The notes under the pieces are model-generated. The model made no database searches, was not told where the DNA came from, and saw only the letters and a list, made by a program, of their open reading frames with translations. Below are positions 20,986 to 32,503 of a stretch of 64,000 nucleotides of DNA, piece after piece. The DNA is taken from assembly GCF_029784165.1 (NCBI RefSeq), contig NC_073695.1, positions 159,278,646 to 159,342,645 on the forward strand, given 5' to 3'. Each line of letters begins with the position of its first letter. Positions within the stretch are counted from its first letter, which is position 1. The stretch is from Wyeomyia smithii. Lineage: Eukaryota > Arthropoda > Insecta > Diptera > Culicidae. Position numbers and translations under genes: made by a program.

Positions 20986-21220
20986 CAATTTTTTTCATTC
21001 TGTGTTGGACCTTTTGACTACTGGATTTTGTTGGGGAAAGACGCCACCTTGAAGAGCAATTTGTTAAAGATATCAAAAACAAACAGTATGTAATTTTTTT
21101 TTTTCAAATTGTTTATTCAGAGTGTCAGTTGAATTTATTTTACGGACCATGAGAAAATTTCTTATACATTACATTGACTCCAGCTCGAAAATTTTAAAGT
21201 CCCAGGATCGAAGTTTTTCG
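20986..21220. other. Non-coding spacer between X copies
   Basis: No ORF or recognised element. It separates the X fragment from X copy 3. Confidence 0.4.
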
Positions 21221-23236
21221 AAAAAATCACAGGAGGGTTGTGTGCAAAGCCACGACCGCAAGGTTGAAGTAGAATACTTTTACACAGCTCTACTTACGGC
21301 TGTACATTAACCTACGGCCGGGCGAATCGGTTCGCCCCGCTTTTTGCGTTTAGCCTGGCAGAGGCCTAATGCGCACGGCCAACACAATAGAAAGGTGTTT
21401 TCACATTGAAAAGACTCGGCTTTACTAAAGTTAGTGTTGACAAATGCATCTACCGCTTATACCGCCGCTATCGTACGAAAGCGCGTCGTTTTATGTGGGG
21501 AATAATATCAACAACGAAAAATGACGCGCGTCTAAGCACACCCGAACTGTTTCGCCGCGCTGCTTCCATTTACTTCCTTATAACTTCCGCCTCATGGAAG
21601 TACCGGCCGCACCTACCGCAGAGGCTGTTACCATACTGCTACTGGTACCCAGAGCTATTAACTCTTCAAATTAAGTGTTTTATTTGTCCTCAAAAGAACA
21701 ATTGTTCAATTCCATATCGGATATAATGCAATCGCATCTCTGTAATATTACCGAGAGTAATATTCTCCTGAACAAAGTGATCCAACTTTTCCATTAGAGG
21801 AAGTGCCGGCTGATGTACGGCAAAAATCTCGCCCGATCGCTCGCGTTGGCGTTCGTTCTCAGGCAGAGGCCTGAGACGTGGTGACCTACCACAGGGCAAG
21901 TGATTTGTTTAATTTGAAGGCAGCCACAGGCGCAACCCAGACGGTCCATCCAGTTCACCCTCCGACTAATGAATGTAGCTAGTTTTCCCAGAAACACTCT
22001 TTTATAGCCGAAGGGTGCTACGTAATAGGCCACGCCTTTCAGTTCAGGTTTACCTATTCCTTATGTTCTTCAGACGAATTATTCCACAATTCGCATTTGA
22101 TTTTTGTATCCAGCGAATAAACACCGATGGTGCTCTCACACACGCAACGGTTTTAACCCGTATCTTATTACGGTTTGTAACATCAAGCAATTCGTTTCCC
22201 GCTGTTGCGTGTTGCATCATGTTGCAACTTGGCAGCTGGGAGACGACGAAATTCTGTTCCTGTTGCTTTTGTGAATGCGTTTTAACAGGGCAGTTTATTA
22301 TTCAAAGTCGGTTATGCTGATCGCAGCCTTTGCGCTGTGAAAATTAGACAACTACAACAGAATTTGATTGCATCCCACACAGAATGTCTGCTTGTGTTGA
22401 TGCCAGAAAATTATTAACCTTCAATTATTTGTTTATTTGCCTTTAAAAAAGCATTTTGCGGTACAAAATCGGTTACTGATTACAACTTTTGAGCTGCCCT
22501 AACATTGGGGGAACTAAGATACACGGACAACATGCACTGTGGAAGCTATTTTACATTCAGTAAATTCGACGGGTGCGACAGATTTAAATTGCTAGGATGC
22601 AACACAGAATGCTTGCTTGCGTTGACAAAAATTATTAACTTTCAATGACTTGTTGATTTGCCTTGAAAAAGGCATTTTGATTTTCAAAATTGGATTTCCT
22701 GATGGCAATCTTCATGCTGCCCCAACACGGGGGAAATAATGGCTGTCTGGCGGCACACGCTGAGAAAAGCCGCGCTGCTCCTGAGACGTTGTGACCAACC
22801 ACAGGGCTAGTGCTGCTGCTAAGGAAGGACGACTGCTGTTGTCGTTGTCTAGAACTATTATGAGCGGCTCCGGCTGAAACAGGCTCTTATATAGGCCAAA
22901 TAGCATGTTTTCAATTGCAAGGTATATGATCCTGTCGACCGTGCTTGGGAAGCAAGCATATAACGACCAATCAGAGGTCGAATTTTTCGTTTTGACAAGG
23001 CTTGACTATTTTCAATAGTACAATAGTGTGAATAATGAAATTACAATTATCTGCATTTGGGAAGAATCTTAGAAGATTTTCCAATCTATTGCTGCAAGAA
23101 CGAAGGAAATCCATCGAATACTAACCGATTTATTAGCATTTGAAATTGGACATATTTTTCACTTTTTTCGGTTTTAGATTTTCATTTCACATCCCTATGT
23201 AGCCGAACTTCCTGAGAGAAGTATTCTACTTCAAAA
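21221..23236. repeat. Family X copy 3
   Basis: A shorter, uninterrupted X unit from AAATCACAGGAGGG to TATTCTACTTCAAAA. It keeps the left module, a type B TATA (about 21999), stem-loop modules (22330-22780) and a type A cassette (22885). Confidence 0.7.
22885..22976 (-). promoter_or_regulatory. CCAAT plus TATA promoter-like cassette (type A)
   Basis: TATA at about 22886-22895 and CCAAT at 22967-22971, on the same template as the other X copies. Confidence 0.45.
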
Positions 23237-23408
23237 AATTGTTTTGAAATAACAGATCTCAACGTTTCATGCATTTTGCAAAATGCATCTTGACAGTTTC
23301 ATGTGCATTTTTTCATTGGTCATTCTGAGGCTCTTCTTCCCAAAGTCCGCTTGAAGTTTTGCCTGAGGACATTTTTCTAGAAGACAAAAACTCTATGCCC
23401 CAACTCTT

Positions 23409-23790
23409 AAATTTATCCCACGCATTTCATTGGCATCCTGATACAGAAGCACTGCAAGCTCGAGAGAAGGTTGACAGAGAAAGAAGCAGAAGGAAGAAAA
23501 TAAGCGCGAGAAGGCAAAGATTGTCAACGATTTGGAGATAAAGAGGGCGAAAATTGTGCAGCAGATCATCATGAAGGTACTTGCTAAAGTCGACAAACAG
23601 CTAAACACGATGAAGGAGGAATGTTTTTCATAGTTTTGTAACACTATTTTTGCAAGGCACAAATAAGCATGTGAAAATTGATTTTTTTCTCATATGTTTT
23701 AAAAATAAAACACCAGGAAATTTCACTAAATATCATCGGAAAAACCGGCAAAAACCGGGAAATTGAAAATTGATATTGAGTGGCCACCCT
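23409..23790 (+). mobile_element. Right terminus of a CAGGGTGGCCAC-type DNA transposon
   Basis: Ends GAGTGGCCACCCT(G), the inverse of the terminus at 8989, followed by GATTTTAT at 23791-23798. CCGGGAAATTG motifs precede the end. A short frame at 23475-23633 encodes a charged, coiled-coil-like peptide (KREKAKIVNDLEIKRAKI...), which could be the C-terminus of a lost transposase or accessory protein. The block is absent from segmental copy A. Confidence 0.55.
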
Positions 23791-24932
23791 GATTTTATGT
23801 GATTGTCATTTGAGTTCATCATGAACAGGTGAGATGATTCATCCTGTGAATCTTATTCAGTAGACATATGCCTTTCATGTGAGTTTCACGTAAAATTCAA
23901 CTACCAGTAAAGTGAAATGCATTTGATTGTCTGATAGCTACTACGTTTTATACAACGTATAATTTTCAATTGTGGTTTTCTAAATTCTTGAGAGACTGAA
24001 AATAGTTTTTAGAAATTATCCAAATATGTTTGCTTGATAGCTCGCACGGGCATGCAATATCGCCAATTCGTAAATGAATCAAACGACACAAAATGACAAA
24101 ATGATATTGCGACATTCGCCGGCGATGATTACTGTTAGCTGCAACTGTTTATGTTCAGGTAATAGACGTTTCCCGTCGGACCTTACCGCCAATTTTTATA
24201 TTTTTTTTTTCGAAGTACTTTGCATTCAAAGATTAATATCGCTAAAATCATTTTTTTCCCATGAGTATTAAATTTACTATTATTTTTTGAAAAGTTGAAA
24301 ATGCATGAATGTTGAATATTTTTTTCACCTTGCATGAATGTTGAGTTGGAAAATTTACGTTCTTGCAGCACTGCAAAATATTATTCACCCCAACTTTTTG
24401 GCAACATTGTCATTTTTGACATGTTGAAACCATCGTTTTATCTACTATGAAAAAACTTCTGCACGCAAATTTCAATAACACATTACCTGACAAAATTCTT
24501 TCAGAACTGCACCGAAAAAGTCTCCCAACAACTCGTAAAATAACGAGACTAAAACTTAACTCTCGATTCGGAGGTATCCAGCATCCGTTCAGAAAGTTGC
24601 TGCTGCGACTGTATTTCCTCTTTTCAGAAAATGTTTCAAAAAAAGTGGCAAACTATCCTTGAATACTTTCAGCTTAAAACTAGGACGAATTTAATGAAAA
24701 CCTCGAGACACTAAATGTACCCCTCCATCAGTAGAATTCCCAATATAATTTGCCTCGCCAACCAAAGCGTAACTTTGTCGTTTTCCATCAACTATCATTC
24801 TATTTATCAGCCTCTGAACTGATAACACTAAATCCACCGTCGGCAATCAAATGTGCAAGTAGCTTGGCAAGATTCCTTACCTATGCTTGCTTCAATGCAT
24901 GTATGCTCTTCAACCGATCGTCGATCATATTC

Positions 24933-26338
24933 GCAAAACTTTTGCGAAAACGCACTATAATCTGGATTGTAACCCTTTTCGGACAAACAGTAAATTATGA
25001 CCGTAACCATCACTCGCTGATTGTTGATGACCAATCCGAGAATCCTATTTAACACTCATCCGGATCATTTTATCACCCGTACTCATTCGTTGTTCCCGGG
25101 CCAGATAATGCAACTGCTACTAAAAAGCTTTTTCGTTGGCCTTTTATGCAGATCCTTCTGTACCAATTCCTCTTAATCATCAAAATCGAGGCGCATGTGT
25201 TGTAAAGTCAACGACAAGACGTCCCGCATTTTGCGAGACAGTCCCGCTGCTTAACAAAATGTCCTACTTAGAAAAACGCCCCGCGAAATGTCCCACATTT
25301 ATCGCACGCCTCTGAAATGTTCCACGGTTTACAAATATGAACCAACGAATGTAACATTTTTTTCACTGGGACATTGTGCCTTTATGTTAGTTAACATTTT
25401 ACTCACTAATGTACCTTTTTACGTCTATAATAGCCAGATTGAACAAACGTAAGGGCGGTATAAAACCATTCAGTGAAAAAACGGACTTCTGAAATTATGT
25501 TCACCGTTAAATGCTTCTGCCTCAGTTTTCTCCGGTTGCATAAAGCATTCACAGTTCTTGCTTCGAAACTCTGGAACGAACCTGATCCTGGAATTCAAGT
25601 CTTTTTAGCCACTATCGTGTAATTATGGATGACCGATACAATATCTAATCAGAGTACATGCAGAGGAAGTATATCGGTACTGGACACGAACAAGTATGGA
25701 AAGCTCAAAATCATCACTAACATTCGTTTGCCAGTTATCTTGGCCGCTACGAGATGCTAAGCTATTTTGCCGTAGCCGATAATGAATCGAAGGTTTGATA
25801 TTATAGAGAAAAACTATATGAACCACTACTCGAAAAACACTATGGGTCAGAATTCGTGAAACGGATCACTAAAAATCACGATGCCTAATTTTTCCAAATA
25901 AGTATTAAAAACTTCAAGAGTTTCACTCGGGAAGGTGATTTTCCAATTTTTATTGAATTTCAGTAAGTTTTCAAGTTGTTATTGTCATTTGAAATTTAGG
26001 TCAAAATTGTTTTTAAATAGACATAGCTTTAAAAATGTTGCATTGATTTAGATGAAATTTTCACAGCAGATGCATCCTTAGTTGTAGTTTAAAAAAAAAA
26101 TTTCGGAGAAAAAAATATTTTTTCAATAGTAACTATTTAAAACAATATGTTGAAAATCTATGTTCTGGGACACTGGAAAATCTGAAAAAATCACAAGTAT
26201 TTTTGACAAAATTTCGAAACTTTCCTGGAAATTTCGCGGTGGTGTTATTTTTTGATCAAAAGATGTGGGCTTTCAAAGTTGGTGCCGCAACGCATTTTCA
26301 AGCGAGGAGCGAGCGAGCAAAACTACTATTGACATTCC
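24933..26338. repeat. Insertion unique to segmental copy B
   Basis: 1.4 kb absent from copy A, where CATATTC joins directly to CAGTTTC. Its right third (25842-26318) is a dispersed repeat that appears inverted at 38520-38990. No protein is recognised. The ends carry ATTC, possibly a short target duplication. Confidence 0.6.
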
Positions 26339-26407
26339 CAGTTTCAGTTACATGCAAAAATTCTGTAAGGTTTGTAAAATTAGTTTGATAGAAATGATTT
26401 TTAGTCG

Positions 26408-27835
26408 CAAAATAGAAAAGTATAGCAATCACTGGAAAAACCAAAGGTATAAAAGTGCTCCAAAGGGTCGAATCTCGTATATCAATCGACTTAGTTTGAC
26501 GAGCTGAGCATTTTCTGTATGTGTGTGTGTATGTGTGTCTGTGTATGTAACGCTCTCCCAATCTCACTCGATTTTCTCAGAGATGGCTGGACCGATCTTC
26601 ATGAAATTAATTGCAAATGAGAGGTCTAGTTGCCCCATAAAACCCTATTGAATTTCATTGCAATCGGATTTTTAGTTCAGAGGTTATGTTTAAAAATGGG
26701 AAAGTCAAGAAACATCATTATCTCAGAAACTACTCAACCGATTTCAACAAAATTGGTTTTAAATGAACGAGCTACTCAAAAAAAACCCTTAACTTTTGAG
26801 TTTCATGAAGATTGAACGTGTGGTTCAGAAGTTATTCAAAGAAACGTGTTCTGGAGAGTGTTTAATCTCACTCATGTTTCTCAGAGATGGCTGAACCGAT
26901 TTCCACAAAATCAGTGTCATTTGGAAGGTCTAATTACCCCATAAGACTCTATTGATTTTTTTTTTTTTGCAATCGGACTATTACTTTGCCTGTTATGTTT
27001 AAAAATGTGAAATCCAGCTTTGAAAAGAAACATATTCCGAAGACTACTTAAACTCACTCACTTTTCTCAGAGATGGCTGAACCGATTTCCACGAAATGAG
27101 TGTCAAATGAAAGGTCTAGCTGCCTCATAACACCCTATTGAGTTTCAATGTATTCGGTCTGTTACTTTGTCTGTAATGTATCAAAATATGAAAATCACGA
27201 AACTTCATTATCTCAGAAAGTACACAACCGATTTGAACAATATTGGTATCAAATGAACGGGCTAGTTAAAGGTTAATTGATGAATTTTATAGTGATTAAA
27301 CACGTGGTTCAAAAATTGTGAAAAGAAACATGTTCCGGTTACTTTTCAAATTCACTCGTTTTCCCAAAAATGGCTGGACTAAATTCAACAATCTTAGTGT
27401 CAAATGAAAAGTTCGGCTTTCCTATAGGTTCCCATTTTATTTGACTATAATCGTATTTTTATTCCAACTGTATCTGTACTGTATTAAATTATAAAAACAA
27501 CGAGCGTCTATTATATCAAAGATCACACGACTTATTTGAACATATCTAGTGTCATTTGAACGGGTTGTCTCTCAAACTCACAAGTAAGAAATTTCATAGC
27601 AATTTGATATGTGGCTCAAAAGTTATGAAAAGAAACGAAGTTCAAAGACAATTTAAAACTGTAACTGCTTTGATCAAAACATGTGGCCTCAACAAAATTT
27701 AAATTTGGTATTGTGCTATTCGTAAGTTCCCGGTATTGCTCGTGATTGAAGTGTACGAAATTCAAAGTCATTTATTTTATTTCGCTATTTCTTCAGCACG
27801 AATATTTTACTCATAATCAATACTATTTTGACTTT
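26408..27835 (+). repeat. Family Z copy 2
   Basis: Nearly identical to Z copy 1 for its first 0.9 kb (including a GT-rich tract near 26518-26548), then continues with further degenerate units to about 27800. The far terminal segment is missing, and another Z copy starts immediately after it. Confidence 0.7.
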
Positions 27836-28985
27836 TTGCCTTTCTCCTAGAAAGGTATAGCAATCACTTGTAAAACCGAAGATATGGAAGTGGTATCAAA
27901 TGAACGGGCCATCTTAAAAACCCTTAACTTTTGAATTTTATATAGATTGAACATGTGGTTCAAAAGTTATGAAAAGTAACGTCTTCTGAATACTGTTTAA
28001 TTTCACTCATGTTTCTCAGAGATGGCTGGACCTATTTCCACAAAATCAGTGTCATATAAAAGGTCTAGTTACCCCATAAGACCCTATTGATTTTTTTGCA
28101 ATCGGAATATTACTTTGCCTGTTATGTTTAAAAATGTGAAATCTAGCTGTGAAAAGGAACATATTCCGAAGAATACATAAACTCACTCACTTTTCTCAGA
28201 GACGGGTGAACCGTTTTTCACGAAATGAGTGTCAAATGAAAGGTCTAGCTGACTCATAACACCCTATTAAATTTTTCTGTAATCGAACTGTAACTTCGTC
28301 TGAAATGTACCGAATTGTGAAAATCACGAAACTTCATTATCTCAGAAAGTACACAACCGATTTGATCAATAGTATTATCAGATGAACGGGCTAATTGAGG
28401 GTTAACTGATGAATTATGATTTAACACGTGGTTTCAAAGTTTGGCTGCCCTATACGTTCCCATTTTATTTGATTATAATCGAACTAAGCAACCGTTATGT
28501 ATTAAATTGTTAATAAGACAACGAAATTCTATTATTTAAAAGATTACACGACTTATTTGAACATAACTAGTGTCATACGAACGAGTCATCTCTCAAACTT
28601 ACAAATAACAAACTTCATAACAATTTGATATGTGGTTCAAAAGTTATGGAAAAAAAAAGAAATTCAAAGGCTATTTAAAACTATACCTGATTTGATTATT
28701 ATATGTGGCCACAATATAATTTAAATGTGGTATCGTACCATTTGAATGTTCCCGGTATCGCTCGTGATTGTATTGTTCGAAATTAAAAGTCATTTCTTTT
28801 ATTTCGCTATTTCTTGAGCATTTACATTACGTCAAATTTCATATTTTATACTTCTATTACAACATCATTATTTTACGACCCAAAAAGTGAATATACATTT
28901 ATTGGATTGAAGCGTTCATGTAAATCTATTTTTACAAATAATAAGTTTGAATGAGAAAGGCTGGGTCTGACCGCTAGGTGGATTA
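27836..28985 (+). repeat. Family Z copy 3, with both termini
   Basis: Runs from TTGCCTTTCTCCTAGAAAGG to GGGTCTGACCGCTAGGTGG. Internal degenerate units are again recognisable by CTCAGAGA(T/C)GG. No coding potential. The first terminus is itself a hairpin (CCTTTCTCCTAGAAAGG). Confidence 0.7.
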
Positions 28986-30283
28986 ATTTAGGTTTTTGTT
29001 AATTCAACGTTAATAAAAAATAATCACAGGAGGGTTGTGTGCAAAGCCAAGACCGCAAGGATGAAATAGAACACTTTTACAAGAAAACCCGGCTGCTTGC
29101 GTGTCAGTCATTTTACCGATAGATAGATTTACCGATAGATAAAATATTACAAAAGTTCACGTCAATGGACAACGTATTTCTAAGTCCCTAACAAAAAAAA
29201 AAAAAGATACCGATCACATCTTGGCGTTATCACTGACAGTGCGAATAAAGTATTCCTTGTGATAAAATAAACAGTAAAAAACTGATTTAACACTCAAAAC
29301 TAGACGGCTCATGTGTTGTCGAAATGAGTCTTTTTCATTGAATGCATTTAGTAGTGCCCGCTATCGCACAGAGACTGCATTTCACTAAAGTGCCTCACTG
29401 TATCAGCTGCTATCGATGCTAAACCCGCTGCAACTGCTACGCTATCCGTAGCCATGCTAATGTTTCGACCGCTATACGCTGCTATAGGTATCCGCTGTCC
29501 CTGCATCAGCTGGCCCAGCTGCTATCGACGCTGAGATCCGCTGCAACTAGTGCACTATCTATTGCCATGCCACAGCTGTGGCCGCTATCCGCCTGGTATC
29601 CACTGCACTGCTACTGCTGCTGCTAAGGAAAGACTGCTGTTGTCGCTGTCTAGAACTATTATGAGCGGCTTCCACTGACACAGGCTCTTATATAGGGATG
29701 AGAAACCTATCGATAGTAGTAAGAAATCATCGATAACTATTGATAGCCATTTCAGTCGATACAGACAAATAGCAAATTTAAAATGGCAAGGTCTATGATT
29801 CTGTCGACCGTACTTGGGAAGCAATCATATTAACGACTAATCAGATCAGTCAAATTTCGCGCTTCAACAAGGATTGACCATTCTCAATAATATAGTTGCT
29901 TGTCATGATTTGGACTTGATAATTTTTGAATTTTAATTATGCGAAAAATTAATTTTTATGCTGATAATAAAGGATTTTCAGATGTTGTGCTCATGACTGA
30001 AAGAAAAGATAATTCAGTACGTTCTGAGACACGGAGATGAATATGCACTATCCCCGATGCCACAGTAGTGGACGCTTCCGTTGCCATTGGTATCCGCCGC
30101 CCTGCATCACCAGGTCCTGCTATCGATACTGAGACGCGCTCCGCTATCCGTTGCCATACCACAGCTGTGGCCGTTGTCCGCTGCACTGCTACTGCTGCTG
30201 TATCCACTGCTGCTGCTAAGGGAGGACTGCTGTTGTTGCAGTCTAGAATTATAATGAGCGGCTTCGGGTAAAACAGGCTCTTA

Positions 30284-30544
30284 AACAATATCGCACGCTT
30301 AGCCTTGGGGCTAATAGCGGTCTCGATCAACTAGATTAGTTGAGAGAATTCGTTATCGATATTGTTTTTGGCACATTTTGCATGTGTTGGATAAGTATAA
30401 CGATACACCGTGCCCTAGTGCTGAGTCGAGAAAATTTCCAGCTCGAAAAGATCCTCGACTCGATCGGGAATCGAACCCGATATCACAACCGTGTGGGAGA
30501 GCTAGCCGACCGACATCGCTAACCACAGAACCACGGGGACCACT
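30284..30544 (-). mobile_element. tRNA-derived SINE (Feilai-like), with 10-bp target duplication
   Basis: Read on the minus strand it begins GGTCCCCGTGGTTCTGTGG, has an A-box-like TGGTTAGCGATG and a perfect B box GGTTCGATTCC, then a non-tRNA body. The duplication CAGGCTCTTA flanks it (30274-30283, 30545-30554). It resembles the Feilai SINE of Aedes, identified by recall of the tRNA-like head. It landed next to the TATA box of an X promoter-like cassette. Confidence 0.8.
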
Positions 30545-30546
30545 CA

Positions 30547-30641
30547 GGCTCTTATATAGGCCAAATAGCATGCTTTAAATTGCAAGGTATATGATTCTGT
30601 CGACCGTGCTTGGGAAGCAATCATATAACGACCAATCAGAG
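30547..30641 (-). promoter_or_regulatory. CCAAT plus TATA promoter-like cassette (type A), SINE-adjacent
   Basis: TATA at about 30552-30560 and CCAAT at about 30632, as in other X copies. The SINE insertion separates it from its usual downstream leader. Confidence 0.4.
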
Positions 30642-31132
30642 GCGAAGTTTTCGTTTTGACAAGGCTTTACTATTTTCAATAGTACAATAGTGTGAATAAT
30701 AAAATTACAATTCATTCCGCGTCGAACACTCGACAGAAACGGACGTGCAAAGTGGTCGTTCTATTACAATCCGGTCCGTGTGTACGAATAGCCAAACAAA
30801 AGAGTGTATTATTCGCGCTAAAGGCCAAGTAGATTGTGAGTTGTGTCGCTACGTTCTGTACCCGGCTCGCAACTTTGGCTGTATTGGTGCAAAATACCAG
30901 CTGCAGTTTTGATCTGTGCACAGTGAATAGATCTTTCTAATTCAAGGCCATCATTTGACAGTCGAGCCGTGTCGCTGTGCTGAGTGATCTCACACCCGGC
31001 TCACTGCTGGTGGCTGTATTGGTGCTGCAGGCTGCTTTGGGTGCAGCTTCGAACGATCGGACAACCACTGCTGGAAGGAAGAAGTAAATAGGTACGTGTT
31101 CTTGTCGGCGCTAGTGCGCTACATTTAGCGCG

Positions 31133-32503
31133 ATGGATATAGATCCCTCGCCTCCCGTGCCACCATCCCCGAACCCCCTTGACCCTGACCCTTCTGTTAC
31201 CCCCTCCCCTGTTCATTCTCCAGTCCCCCCACGCCCCAGGCTTTACCCGGACGGATCTCAACAGGGCAGCTATACTGTTTATTTTCGTCCAAAGGCAGGA
31301 GTGAATTCAAAGCGATTAAACATACTGCAAATTTCAAAAGACCTGACGAAGGGGTACAAGGCCGTGACCGAAATTTCCAAGGTCCGACCTAACAAGCTCC
31401 GTGTCGTGGTCAGTGATCTGGCACAGGCCAATGCTATCGCTTGCTCTGAGCTCTTCACACGCGAGTATCGCGTTTACATACCCGCACGAGACGTGGAGAT
31501 CGACGGTGTCATAACCGATTCGAGTCTGTCTGTCGAGTGTATCCTTAAAAGCGCAACCGGTTGCTTCAAAAATACCGAAACACAGGCGAAGATTTTGGAT
31601 TGTAAGCAATTGCGGTCCATGTCTCTCGTCGGCGGTAACAAAGTTTACACTCCGTCAGACTCGTTTCGCGTTACGTTTGCCGGATCTGCACTCCCTAGCC
31701 ACGTCTCGATCGACCGGGTTCGTCTGCCTGTGCGATTGTATGTACCCCGTGTTATGAATTGCACCAATTGCAAGCAGTTAGGCCACACAGCCGCCTACTG
31801 CTGCAATAAGGCACGATGTAGCAAGTGTGGGGAGACTCATGCGGAAGATTCTTGCAGTGTTAATGCTGAAAAATGTATTCACTGTGGGGAAAACCAGCAT
31901 GAGCTCTTCACATGCCCGGTGTACATGCAGCGCAGAGATAAAATCAAGCGGTCACTTAAGGAGCGTTCAAAGCGTTCTTATGCTGAGATGCTGAAGAAGA
32001 CCGTGACCACTTCTACCATAACATCGAACCCCTTTGATCTGTTGTCCTCTGATGAAACCGATTCTGACGATTCATCAGCGGGAACATCTTATGCCAATCC
32101 TGGGGAGTCTAGGAAGAGGAAAAATGTTTCTTCTCCTAAACTTCCCCGTAAAGGTCCTAAGATTTCCCAAAGTGTAATGAAAAGTACGAACAAACCAAAC
32201 AGTGCTGCGGAAAAACCGAAGCAAACTCCTCCTGGGCTTGCAAATTTAAAGTCCCAGAAGGAGTTCCCAGCACTGCCAGGAACATCTAAAAGCCCAGTTG
32301 TTCCTTTTGCACATCCAGTTGATGAAACAAACTCTGGATTAGTGAAATTTTCTGACATTGTGGACTTGATTTTTGAAAATTTCAATGTACTCGATCCAAT
32401 TAAAATTTTTCTTACAGCATTCCTCCCAACAGTTAGATCATTTTTGAAGCAGTTGACTACCCAATGGCCCCTCCTTGCAGCGATTGTATCCTTCGATGCC
32501 TAA
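31133..32503 (+). CDS. I-1 ORF1: gag-like zinc-knuckle RNA-binding protein
   Basis: 456 residues, intact. The first 45 residues are proline-rich. The centre resembles an RNA-recognition fold region (from about residue 50), and three zinc knuckles follow: CTNCKQLGHTAAYC (Cys210, Cys213, His218, Cys223), CSKCGETHAEDSC and CIHCGENQHELFTC. A basic tail follows (SRKRKNVSSPKLPRKGPK). Such proteins bind the element RNA and form the particle used in target-primed reverse transcription. Its stop overlaps the ORF2 start (ATGCCTAA). I-2 ORF1 is a close homologue. The start at 31133 gives the same N-terminus as in I-2. Confidence 0.85.
   Translation: MDIDPSPPVPPSPNPLDPDPSVTPSPVHSPVPPRPRLYPDGSQQGSYTVYFRPKAGVNSKRLNILQISKDLTKGYKAVTEISKVRPNKLRVVVSDLAQANAIACSELFTREYRVYIPARDVEIDGVITDSSLSVECILKSATGCFKNTETQAKILDCKQLRSMSLVGGNKVYTPSDSFRVTFAGSALPSHVSIDRVRLPVRLYVPRVMNCTNCKQLGHTAAYCCNKARCSKCGETHAEDSCSVNAEKCIHCGENQHELFTCPVYMQRRDKIKRSLKERSKRSYAEMLKKTVTTSTITSNPFDLLSSDETDSDDSSAGTSYANPGESRKRKNVSSPKLPRKGPKISQSVMKSTNKPNSAAEKPKQTPPGLANLKSQKEFPALPGTSKSPVVPFAHPVDETNSGLVKFSDIVDLIFENFNVLDPIKIFLTAFLPTVRSFLKQLTTQWPLLAAIVSFDA

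Larger units (their letters stand above)
22531..27322. repeat. Segmental duplication, copy B
   Basis: Counterpart of 17045-20279. Two extra blocks (23409-23917 and 24933-26338) interrupt it. Translated shadow frames (for example 24447-24662 versus 18458-18673) differ at only a few positions, so the duplication is recent or homogenised. Confidence 0.8.

Noticed and set aside
30440..30545. tRNA gene candidate (A and B boxes, GGTTCGATTCC)
   Set aside because: No acceptor stem or complete cloverleaf. It has a non-tRNA body and target duplications, so it is a SINE head.
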